Shown here: in pieces, positions 26,201 through 39,200 of the stretch
Layout of the letters: the number at the start of each line of letters is the position of its first letter
How positions within the stretch are numbered: position 1 is the first letter of the stretch
Assembly (NCBI RefSeq): GCF_000002075.1
Contig: NW_004797434.1
Coordinates: forward strand, 513,368-577,367
From: Aplysia californica
Lineage: Eukaryota; Mollusca; Gastropoda; Aplysiida; Aplysiidae
DNA length: 64,000 nucleotides
Direction: 5' to 3'
Notes under the pieces: model-generated
The model's input: only the letters and a program-made list of their open reading frames with translations
Told to the model about the DNA's origin: nothing
The model's database searches: none
Made by a program: the position numbers and the translations under genes

Positions 26201-29200
26201 CACAATAAGGTCATATAAGTGCCGAACATTAGAGGTATTACAAGAGAGTAACAAACACAAAAAAGAAGGAGGGGAGATAAGGATGGTAGATGTTTGACAG
26301 GAAAGAAGGAGCAAACCACACCAGAGCACCCACCAACCACCCACAGCAAAGGTTAAAGGTAAAATGATAAAGGCTATCGGTATTTTTCTTTTTAGGTAGA
26401 TAGGTGTTTTATTCAGTGTTTAAGGCCATTGGCCCACATGACATAAAACAAACACATGGCTACAGGTATAACAACCAAGAGCAGAGGTCGAAAGCAAATA
26501 TTTTTTTACAAAGGTAAAAATTCAAGCAAACAAGGGCCCAGGGTAAAGGCTATAGAAATGACAACACAAAGCCAAAGATAACCAAACTCTCTATAAAAAT
26601 ATATTTCAGAGGATTCTAAGTCTACTCCCTTTTAGTTCAGTAATAGGAGAAAGAGTTTTCATGACAGAGCACTAAGAATTATCAGGACGCTGATAAAGTC
26701 AATCTGCATAAGTGTTGTTTTTAGTTTGGTAAGAGTTTTACGGTGCTCGCAACTTCAACAGGTCATATGAGCGCCCACTTTAAAGTGTGATATCTCTGAG
26801 AAACAATAATCTCATCAGGTAAATTCACTCTAAGCAAAATATACAAAAGCATAAGCAGTGGCTCTACAGTTGAAAAAGTAAATTATTCATCACTAAGTGA
26901 CTCGAAAACAAATGCTGACGCATTTAATACTTTTTGACAACTTTCCTAGCTCCAGCTCTTTTTCTCTCCTACCAGTAGTCTAAGTGTTCAATCAAAATTA
27001 TCATATTGGCTTAATTAATTAGAAAAATCATATGCCCCTAGTTTTGACTTTGAAATGTAAACTCATTTCTCAAAATTGGAATATAAATTAATAAAATTTA
27101 AATTTGGCTTATGAAAATGATGATAACAACAGAAATAGCTTTAAGTGATGATGACACTTTTGACAGGATGTTTCATAAAAAAGTTAGGAAAAAACAAACA
27201 GAACCAAATCTAAAAAGCCTTCTTTGGCAGTTCACTCTTACCTGACAAAACAAAAACTCTTTTGCAACGTTCTTGGCTTTAGACCGAGATTCTTTTCTCA
27301 AGAATTTGCTCAAGTGGCTTGTGAGGTGATCTTCTGTCTTATTGAAAAATCAGTTAATAAAGATTAATAAACAGGAATACAGTGATAATTTATTATATTG
27401 AAGGGATAAAAGGAGAGATAATAGAATGAAAAAATGTATTTTTAAATATCAAATTAAAATCTAATGTCATACACTTGGAAACAAAGTAAAAAATGGATAG
27501 AAGAAGTAGAGAGCTTTGAAAAATGGTCCTCATAACATTTCAGGGTGTCAGAGGGGCACATTTTGTTTATTTACCAGAAAAAGATAGTTTTTCATTACTG
27601 TGTCTTAGATTCATCTTAACACATTCTTTTTCTTCACAACATTTTTGTTAGTCAAAGTTCATTACCAGAGTTAGGACAATAATGATAAAGGTCTGGTTAT
27701 GGTCTCTCTTCGTATAAGACCTTGACTACGCATAGATATAATCAAGCAAAAGGAGACTTTGAAGTGCGCATTTACCAAAAGAAATACATTATTCAAGGTC
27801 TACAAACCCTTTTCTCATTTACAAGAAAACTTAGCCTAAGCAGTATGTTTGCCACAACTCATCGATACTCACCATCTTTGAGAGCCTTCGTTTGAAAATC
27901 TGGGACTCCTGTGTGATCTTGGTCTGCAGGAACAGAGGGGCCTGCCCCAGCACAGCGTCGATTTTGCTCCGCCTGCCACTGGACGACTCGCTGTGGTCAC
28001 TGTCTCTCGAAGACTTCTTTCTCAGACCAGGAGGCATCTCAGTGACCCTCAAAGTGTAGACTCCGTCGAAGAAAGAATCTGGAACATGCCTTGAGTCCCA
28101 CACAGTCTGGGGAAGCAAAAACCTAATGATCCAACAGCTGTCTGTTTTTCATCTTGTAAATTGTAAGGACTTGAAAACCATCATTTACATTTCTTTTTTC
28201 CTTTGAAACTTTTAATTTAAGCAATCTTGTTCTTTTTAAACATATTTATCAAACTCCCCTCACTGTCAACACAAAAAAAAAGGATTTGGGAAAGTATAAA
28301 GACATGCAGATGTTAAATGTGGCAACAAGTATAAGCTTCTTATGCCTATACAACAAAACACAGAAATAACGGGAGGGAAAAAAATTGAAGAGACAAACTC
28401 CAGTTAGGAAATTCCTTTCCTACGCAACTTCATTCTGATATCAATAACCTGCATCATCTTACCTTTCCAAGAGCTTCTTCCATTTCGGCTTGCCGGTACT
28501 GCCTCATCAGCGAATCATGCGAGAACTTGGCAGGCATCTCTGTGTGTCTTGACCTCAGTCTCCGGATCAAGGTATCCCAAAAGTCTTCGTTTGACCGATT
28601 CTTCTGCTCTCTGCTTGGCCGTTTGTTCAGCTCAACAATTTCCAGGGATGAGTATGAGACGTGAGCCAAACGTTCCCCTGAAGGACTCTGAAGAAAAGAA
28701 ATCATATTTAAAATGAAATCTTGTCGAAACAGAGCAAAAGACATCTCTGACAAAAAACTGTAAGATTCTGATACAAATAGGTTCTCGTAATGCAAGGCAG
28801 TAGATCATGGGTTTGACTTTCAGTTGTGCTGAACAGGATGTTGTATTCATTGGAAAAGTCCTTTATTACATTCACCTCAGTCCACTTTGCTGTAAAAGAG
28901 TATTTAACAATCAGAAAGATCAAAACTAGCAAATTAACAATGATGGCATGGCACATTTAAGTTACAATCTTCAACAACAGTTCCTCAAACACAATAGATA
29001 TTATCTTTTTTTTAACAAACTCTTGAAACTGTATAAACAGCAATTGTTTGAATTATAAGTATTTTCTTACAGCCCAAAACCTTAACTTTCTCTCTGAATA
29101 CCTTCTCATACTGTCCCCGAAGAGTTTCTATGGATGTGAAGGAGAGAAGATTCAACACTTCCCTGTCCACCTGTCTTTTCATCTCCGCGAAGGTTGAGGC

Positions 29201-30173
29201 TGAACAACAGGAAAGAGAATAAAATCAAGTTGAGTCGGACAAATGAATCGCACTTTCTCACTCCATCTCTCACTCCCCCATCTTTCCCCCTCTCTCACAC
29301 ACCCCCCTCTCGGTCTCTGTCTCTCTCTCTCTCACTGACTCCCCCCTCTCTCCCTCCCTCTCACTCATCCTTCTTTGTCTGCGTCGTTCTCTCACACCAC
29401 CTTTTCCCTCTCTTGCACTGTTAGGGCCGAGCTGAGTCACAAACACATGAACTTTTAGACTGACAACAGCAACAAGAACAAACAAGAACAGTACATTTCA
29501 CTCACAGACTTAAAAGTTCACATTCATTTAACTTTTTATTTCCAGAAATATTTTAAACGTTCCATCACAGAAACACACAATATTACATGAGAAAAAATTC
29601 AAAAAGAAGTCGTAAAAATATGTTGCACAGCAAATTGATTTGTTTTTCTTTCACAAGGCATTACACATCCCACTGAATTCCTACCTAAAGAGGATTCGCA
29701 AGGATACCCGACATGACTGCCCGCTGGGTGATTGCCAGGAGGAAACAGTATCACACCACCTCTTCACCTGCCCTCCGCTTAGCGACCTGCGTAGTACCTA
29801 CCTCCCTGCCTCTCCTGATATCCTAAATACTCTATACAGCGACAAAACACAGCAGATAAAAACCTGTAAATTCTTTGCCATATTGACAGGCCGAAGGGCT
29901 AGAACTCAGATGGCCGCTGGATCGGAAAAGTAAAGTATAGTAAAGTTTCACGAGGCAAAGAAGAAAACAACAAGACGGACAGCAGTCACATTATGAGCAC
30001 CGATGGCACAAAAACAATTATAGAGGCAGTCCAAGGAGAATCTACTCACCAACTAAGTACTCTGTGAACATTGTGTTGATCTCAGCATTGGTCACATTCT
30101 CACAAAGGACTTCGAACACCTAGATGTGACACATTTGATAAAATTTATAAACTTATATACTTTACGCAAAGAA

Positions 30174-30235
<62 letters not shown>

Positions 30236-33200
30236 CGTGCGGTGCGTGCGTGCGGTGCACGCGTGCATGCAAGAGTGCGTGGAGGGACACACAAATAGTC
30301 AGAAGGTCTCAATTCTGATGATGACAATGAGCAAATAGGCTTTTATTCTTTGGAAAATTAGAAGGAATGACATGTGTCTGAGCTCAGCACCTTTCTTTAG
30401 CAAAAGCAACTATTCCCCATAAAAAGCACAACCGTGACCATTTCTTTAACTTACATCATCACCAGGGTTTTATCTCATTTTCGAACTATGCATTTTTTTA
30501 AAGACTTAATTGGGTACCCGATGGGTACTCTAGTGTGGTACGCTCCTTCTCTTCTATCAAACATTGACCATTCTCACCTCTCCTTCTGTGTAAACGATTA
30601 TGTCTGTGCAGAGATAAGGACGATAGATGTTTAACAAGAAAGAAGGAGTAGACCACACCTGAGCATCTGCCAACCACCCATCATCAAAGGTGTAAGCACT
30701 ATTTTACTGTTGCAACTTACCTTCCGGATGGCCAGAACATCTTTGCAATGTAGGATGAGGTAGTGAAGAATGGCCAGTCGTGTTTGCCAATAGGCATTCC
30801 GGAAACTCTCCAGCATGGTGTCCATGTTGACTACAAGCTTCAGCAGGCATCCGCTGCGGTAGTCATAGAGGTTCTGAGCTGTACAAAAAGAATGCACAAA
30901 ATACTTTCATTTGTTTCTGTTTTAGTAAGCAATTAACACCAATTGCAACACAATATTAGGTAATGTAAGCGCCAAAGATTAGAGGTGTTACAAGAGAGGT
31001 AAAAACACCAAAAAAAAGAGAAAAGATAAGGACGGTCGATGTTTGATAGGAGAGAAGAAGCAAACCACATCAGAGCTCCTACCAGCCACCCAATTACTTT
31101 GGTTAATACATAGCATTCCCTCAAGACTACAAAGAAGACCCCTCACTCTTAACAGACAGCCAAGTCCAACTGATTTCACAATTTCTTTTTTAATACACTT
31201 GCTTTGAGTTGAGTGATTTGACATGGCTCAATTTGGTCAGTATTGTGCACAACGGCATACACACATAAGCAGACATTTCAAGCCCCATACCCCTTTAGTG
31301 TGGAATTTTTTTAACAAGTCTTCAAGTACTGTGAGGTCAAGCAAGAGGTAAGAGCTGCACAGTTTGGGGTTGTTTTTTTTGGGGGGAGGGGTATTTTTTA
31401 AAAAGAGATCTCCGCAGCTATTTTTCTAACACAAAAACGTACTGATGTACTCAGACCCCCAAAAATGAACTTAACATGTTTTTTAACATAATGGTTGGCA
31501 GCCATGAGAGCACTTGGCCACTTTAGGACACTCAGATGTGAGCAAAACTAAAAAAGTGTTCCCGGAAATAAAGAACAAAATTGGACTCACTCGCATTCAA
31601 AATCAGCATGTGTGTTGAGACCCAAAGCCTGTTGGACTTTTGTCAGAACACTTCTTTCTATATACAGGTACAGCTGAACCAGCTCTAATGACCACCTGTT
31701 TATGACAGACACCAGAACAAAAGGCCACTTTCTACTTTCTCCCTTGTGTATTTTTTACATTGTATTGCTACTGTGTAAGACAGCCATCTATCTTGGATGG
31801 CCATTTTTCGCCTCAACAATGGATGGCTGTCTTAAAAGCTTCCACTGTATTTTTGTCTTAACCCAACAAACCCAGGAATATCGGTGTGCGGGTTATTTTC
31901 CCCTGCCCCTAATCACCGATTTATTGGTGTGTGCTTGTCTATCATAGAACAGTAGTCCGTACAAGGATAAAAAGGGGAAAAATGACGTTAAAAGGACTTG
32001 TAGGTTTGTGGTAACTATTGTAAAGGTCAAAGCAGTTCATGGAAGAGAAAACTGTTTTGAATAGTCTTTTGCGTCTTTTGCATGTAACCATGTCAGCATT
32101 TTTTGCTCAGGAAGCCAGAGGACAGGTTATTTTGGGCTCAGGAGACCAGGGTCCATTGGATTAATACTCACTAGTCGCTCCTGATTCTCGAGCAAAAGCC
32201 TGGCAAGGCAGGAGAGTCTTCATTGCTGCGCAGCTCTCCGAGAAAGCTGGGATGATGGTGAAGGACAAGGCACCCAGCAGAGGCGTTGTGGTAGACGTGG
32301 GACTCAGCAGTGGTAAAGGGCTCAATTGTAGCTCTGGGCTCAGCTCTGGGGTTGTCAGAGGCACTCTGTCAGCAGACAGGGAAGCAGAGATAGTAGACAT
32401 GGAACGGCTCATCTGAGACCTGTCTGAATCCACATCTCTCTCTTCCTTGTCAAACCTTTGGGAACGGATGTGTAGAAACAAAGTTTTATTAGATGAATAT
32501 CTTCTCATACTGTTTTGTTTTAGTAAGAGTTTTACGGCACTTGCAACACAATAAGGACATATAAGTGCCGAAGATTAGAGGTGTTACAAGAGAGTAACAA
32601 ACACAAAAAAGAAGGAGGGGAGATAAAGATGATATACTTTTTATAGGAAAGAAGGAGCAAACCACACCAGAGCACCTGCCAACCACCCACTCTCTCAAAC
32701 TGTCCCCGAAGAGTTTATATGGATGTGAAGGAGAGAAGATTCAACACTTTCCAGTCCACCTGTCTTTTCATCTCCCAAACACATGATTTACAACAGAAAC
32801 AAACACAAACAACAGCAAAAACAGAACATTTCACTCACAGAATTTGGAATTCACATTCATTTCATTTAAAACTCATACTCAACAAGCTGAATCANNNNNN
32901 NNNNNNNNNNNNNNNNNNNNNNNNNNNNNNNNNNNNNNNNNNNNNNNNNNNNNNNNNNNNNNNNNNNNNNNNNNNNNNNNNNNNNNNNNNNNNNNNNNNN
33001 NNNNNNNNNNNNNNNNNNNNNNNNNNNNNNNNNNNNNNNNNNNNNNNNNNNNNNNNNNNNNNNNNNNNNNNNNNNNNNNNNNNNNNNNNNNNNNNNNNNN
33101 NNNNNNNNNNNNNNNNNNNNNNNNNNNNNNNNNNNNNNNNNNNNNNNNNNNNNNNNNNNNNNNNNNNNNNNNNNNNNNNNNNNNNNNNNNNNNNNNNNNN

Positions 33201-36200
33201 NNNNNNNNNNNNNNNNNNNNNNNNNNNNNNNNNNNNNNNNNNNNNNNNNNNNNNNNNNNNNNNNNNNNNNNNNNNNNNNNNNNNNNNNNNNNNNNNNNNN
33301 NNNNNNNNNNNNNNNNNNNNNNNNNNNNNNNNNNNNNNNNNNNNNNNNNNNNNNNNNNNNNNNNNNNNNNNNNNNNNNNNCAACACAATGACCTCCTTTT
33401 TGGATGCTCTTATATAAGTGTATCATGAGAGACATTGGGGGGAAGAGGAGAGTAGAGTCTTAAATCAAAAGGAACAAAGCAGGGTGTGACAACTTACCAT
33501 GCAGCAAAATGTGGTGACACGGTTCAAATGCTTGTCCCACATTTAGGAGATGCACAAAGTAACCAGGCAACATAACCACTAGATAGCTGCCTGTAAGAGA
33601 AAAACAAAACAAAAACTTGACACAATTTAGATCATTTAGGAGGTGGGCTGCTTCGACCTTATTTGTCAGGACTAACTTGTGCTAAGAGGGAAACAATGTC
33701 CCATCAGAAAGACAGAAATAATCAATAAAACTTTTCCTCGGACAGGAATCATTGAGATGAGAGTACAAAAGGCCAACGGCATCAGCTACCAGCTTGCCCC
33801 ACTCCTCAAGCATCCTAATATCCCCAATGAGATCAAACCCAAGGTCATTAACTCTATCTTCATCCCCAACTTGACTTACCAACGCCAGACAGGGACCTTG
33901 ACCAAAAGTCTGATAGGTAAGATAACCACCTGCGAGATGAGACGTCTAAGGACAGCGGTCAACAAAATCAGACGGGACATGATCAGAAACAACAGGATCA
34001 GAGAAGTAAAGACATAAATCAAACTAGCATCTCCTGTGGTTGCCTGTTAACAGAAAAATACTTTGAAAACAAGAGCTTCTAATGGGGAGTAGATTGCAAC
34101 AATTTTCCTGATGGAAAAATGGGGTTTGTCCCTCGGAAACAAATCCATATTAATTGTTAATCAAAATTCTGGATTTGTTTTGCAGGCGATTAACTCTTAA
34201 TTAACTCTTTATCTTCGAGGGGGGTAAACCCACAATGCTGGTGCCCTCTTTTGGTACAACATTTTTTAATTGACATGTACGTCTCTAAAGTCGATAGTTC
34301 TTCAACAAATGAATGATATCCCAGTAAAAGAAACCTGTTTTTGGCAATTGCCGAAAAGTAATTTGACGTTGAAGTTGTCATAAAGGAATGTGCCCGAGCC
34401 CCTGCCAGCGGCTTAAATGCACAGCAGTTCGAACCGCGAGCGGCTTGCCAGAAATAAGGAATTAAAGTTCTTCAAACTTACATAGTATTGAGAATGCCAA
34501 ATACATAGAATAGCTATAACTCACAGGGTATTGAGAATACTTAATACACAGTACAGTCTTAACTTACAAGGTGAGTAGACAAAACAAATTGAGAGGCATT
34601 AATTTAATAAATAGCCTTGAGAATATCAAATACAGTCGAACCTGTTATTAGACCACCTTTCAAAGACGATCACTTGCATAAACAACCAACCAACCCCTCA
34701 ACCCTCCCCCCCCCACCCACCCACCACCCACCAACACACACAAACACACACACACACACACACACAATTTTATGCATTCTAATGACTCTGTCCATAAAGA
34801 CCAACTCCCTTAGATGACCACTTTTCTTCTATACAACGGGTGGTTGTCTTGGACAGATTTGACAGCATTTTCACCACTTTAACTCTTTAATTCCGGATGG
34901 CCACTAAAGTGGTGCTTTTGGTTCTGCATTTTAGCAAATCATCACTCAAGTGGCCTTTTGAGGGTACCGATTTCATCAACCCCAAGATCTACACCTGTTC
35001 CTGTGCTACATTTATTACCTATTTTCATCCATATCGTAATTCCCTGTCCAAATAGTTTGATTGCTCAAACAAATAAGTCCATCAATATGTGACTGAATTA
35101 TATCTATTTGTTTGTTTTAGTAGAGGTTTTACGGCGCTCGCAACTGCATAAGGTCATATGAGCGCAGGTTATATCTGTTTAAGTTAATACCCTTCGCCGC
35201 CTCAAATAGGGTGCATAAAATTGTGGAATCCCTTGCGTACTGAAAGAGTTAACTCACCCAACCATGAGAATACTAGTCTCTTCTGCATGACAATGTGCTT
35301 GGGCAGACTGGAGACACAGCCGTACAGGGTTTTGGCTGCAGTAAGAGAACATAAAACATGAACGCATCATGCAATCTTAGAACCACTCCAACCACATAAA
35401 GAACCCATAGAACTGGAGCTTATCCCTGTTTCTTGCATCTCTTAACTCTAAACAGTTCATTGTTTTTTAACCAATCTTTTTAAGGTAAAGTGAGTAGTTG
35501 TAGTACATAAAGTCCTATAAATTCCTGTCAGGGTCAATCAATAAGTGTTCTATATCAATATTAAAGTTATTGTAGGCATTTAGATTGATACAATATATTT
35601 ATGAGGGTTTCATGTCTCATTTGGATAGAGTGACAAGCTTACAGTATATCTATATATTTTAACCCTATCAGTACGTTGTGTTTTACAACAATCGTATCCA
35701 TACAACGTGGAAAACTCTGTGCCACCACTTTCCAAAGAGGAAATTTACACATTAATCCGATCCGTACACTTTGCATAGCAGTCTGTCAAAATGATTTTTT
35801 GAGAAATACTGAAAGTTTCAAAGAGATCTTCATACTAAAAGTATTCTAAAATGTGAAGAATACAACCCTGGGGGTACAAAATGACCCCAGGGCGTACGGA
35901 TAGGGTTAAAAAATGACATTTTTTTTCTAATCTTTACATATGAGGAAACCACTAGTTTTTTTTTAGTAAGAGTTTTACAATATAGAAATGTTTGCATGCA
36001 GTGTAACAAATCAGCTGACAAGGAATAGATCTTCAAAACATATTCTCTAGTCACCAACGACAAATTCCTGACATTAATGACAATAGTAGAGTCACATTGT
36101 GACAGAGTACAGGTTTTTTTGTTTTGTTTTAGTAAAGGTTTTACGCCGCTCGCAACTGCATAAGGTCATATGAGCGCCAAGGGGTGGGTGTCAACAGAGA

Positions 36201-39200
36201 AGTCTTTACAGGGAATCAGACTTACTCTGCTCACCTCTCTAGCTTCAACAGCACAAAGTCTGCTTCGACTATCAAGGCACCCCGGAAATAGCGGGTCACA
36301 AAAGAGTGACAAACATACAAAAAAAGTAGAGAAAAATGACGATAGTAAGGATTAGGACAGAAAAAGCAGCAGTTTTCTGTTGTAGTTCAGGCACAGTTAT
36401 GAGCATGACATTGTTGGATCAGCCCACTTACAATTCTACAGAGCATTAGAAAGAGAAATGTCCCCCTTTTGGGAATGGCCTAAAGACACTTCAGTCAGTG
36501 GCACCGCCCCGGGGGGTAGAGTTACAGTTTACTGTAAACCCACATGATAATGCCTATACACTGGAGTCTGCTTAAACCAAAGCTAATCCAAAAATAGCAG
36601 TAAACCAAAAGAAAATGAAATCCTACATTTTTTTCCCCTTTTATTTGTACAGCCTCTATAAACTGAAAACAAAGCTAAACTGAAAAAAATCTGTGAGTCC
36701 CACAGATTTCGAATTAAGCAGACTCTACTGTATTTCACTGAGAACGCATTGGGATTCTAGTATAAAAAATGAAGGGAGGTAGAAGGAGCAGACCATAGCA
36801 GAGCACCCACACACCAATCAACGACAACTTAAGTTCATGGTTTTTTTTCAACAAAACTCACCATGATGCACCATGCTCACGTAGTACTCAACATCCTGCA
36901 CCTCACTGGGAGTCTGCACACACAGAAATTGAAACAAATATGATAACAGTTGATATGTTTTGGATGTAAGAATCATGTATCAAGTCCGACAAACAATAAA
37001 GTCGGTAGACAAACAGACAGGCATATAAACAGAGAAACACATCAATAAAACAACAGCCATTTAATGCAGAGAAAAAGTAAAAACAGACAAAGAGAGACAA
37101 AAGACGGAGCTCAGATAAGTAAGATTTGTCTGTGGTGTCCTCCAACTTCCTGCCTTCAAATCATCTCTTTTAACAAGACAGAAGTATTGTAAGCAAAGGA
37201 ATATAATAATTTACAGAGTCTCTGTTATTGAGTCATCAAATCTAATACAAACCACTAAACCTAGCATATTCAATAAAAATCTCACTTAAAAGCGTTCACT
37301 TTTTCTTTAGTAAGCAGGACCCCAACAGAACCACATTAATCTGAAAAAACTGAACATCCCACATTGTGTAAGATTTAACAGAAATATATTCAAACCTGCT
37401 CTAGTGACCACCTGTCCAAGACAATCACCTATACAAACAACAAAGATCTCACACAGCAAGATGGTTCACTGAACCAAAAACGTGTCCATGGCCGCAAAGT
37501 ACACACTTATTCCCAAGGGGTGCCACCGTGATTTTGAGAACACTTTTTTTAATAAGCTCAAAGAGAGGAGTGAACCATCTTGTAGTGTAGGATCTTTGCA
37601 AACAACCACATCCCATCTGCCCCCCTTCCATCTTTTTTTCTTCCAATAATGAAACTGTCTGAGATGACCACTTTTTTTCCAATGGGTGGTTGTCTTGCAC
37701 AGGTTTGACTTCACCCACAGTCACATGACACACCTCTCGTTAGTTGTGTGTTAGCCTCCCTACCTGAGCACTAGCCTTGGACTTGGGCTGTGAGATGAGC
37801 TTGTGGTAGCACAAACAGAAAGTGCCGCTAGACTGCGTCAGGACTGTGACATTCAAGGTCAGCTCTGGAATTGAATACAATTTTCTCTGATCAAAACAAA
37901 AGTATACATCAGTTTGGGAAAATGATATTTTCTAAATGATTTTTAAAAAATAATCATAATTATCTTTTATCACTCTCATTAATATAATGTTTATTCAATA
38001 CATGTTCATCCAGATATGGCTCTAGACACTTCACAATATTCATTACCACAACGAAACAGGTAATTAAATAAATCATATAACAAACCTTTAAAAAACATAC
38101 AATACAAATGTAAATTCATTATATGTTCACCCACATATGGCTCTAGGCACTTAACAATATTTATTACCGAAACAAAACAGGTAATTTACTACAAAATATG
38201 TAACACACCTTACAAAAAGAATACAGTACAAATTTCCCAAGTCTACCTTCAAGATGCACAAAATAATCAGACTTCTATGAAAAAGTGGTTCTTAAAGTAA
38301 TGTAAATTTTCAATGTAATAATAAAATTTGTGACAATTCATACTGTTTTTGGTCACCATCAAATAAAACACTGTATATAATAAAGGAAAATTGATAATCA
38401 GTTTACCAGGCTCTGTATATGAAATACACAATAGAGAAGTGTTTACCAAACGCATGAACTTAGTATCTGTTCTGAATATATGGCACATTAATAATATGAA
38501 AGGTTTCAAGACAGAAGTGTACCTGGAATTCCAGGGTGCAGTGGGATATCTGCATATAAAGGCCTGTGGAATACAATGACCTTATTGACATAAATCTATG
38601 AAAGACTACACTTATAAAACACAGATGTAGGCATTATTTGAAAGTGTTTTGCACAGATACTTTCCATCATATTTCATGTAGTAAGGTAACTATCATCTCA
38701 ATCAGTGCAAACTTTAGATCAATAAAACATCTTTGTAAAATTTCATCTAACAATAATAATATGTGCACATTAATCTCTATCTTGAGTAAACTGAGAAGGA
38801 TAAACTATTTCCTAAGTGACAGAAACAAGGACAGTTTGACGATAAATATGTGTTCTAGCTTCATTTGTGAAGTTATCCTAAACTCATGCATACATATCAA
38901 TACATATAAAACAATACTTATAAAGACGTATTCAGTTCAGATTCTCAGTCAACAGAGTTCACTTACTTGTCCTTTGTTCTGATGTAGGGAAAGGGGAAAT
39001 TTATGGGAATGTCAATCTGAAAGTTAAAAGAAAAGAGAGATGGAAAAAATATATGATCAATGTGTGAGCATAATCAAACGATCAAAGTTGAGTTTAGTAA
39101 GTGTAAGGGTGAAGGTTGAAAGTTCATGAACTCTTCATATATATCCAGGAGTTTGGCAAAGATAAACCCACAGGAAACAGTGTGGACTCTTATAACAGAG

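Noticed and set aside
32719-33435. Open frames of up to 232 codons across the N run
   Set aside because: Artefacts of unknown bases.
36540-36740. Possible small RNA hairpin gene
   Set aside because: The inverted ends have TA borders and read as a MITE; no other RNA-gene signal.
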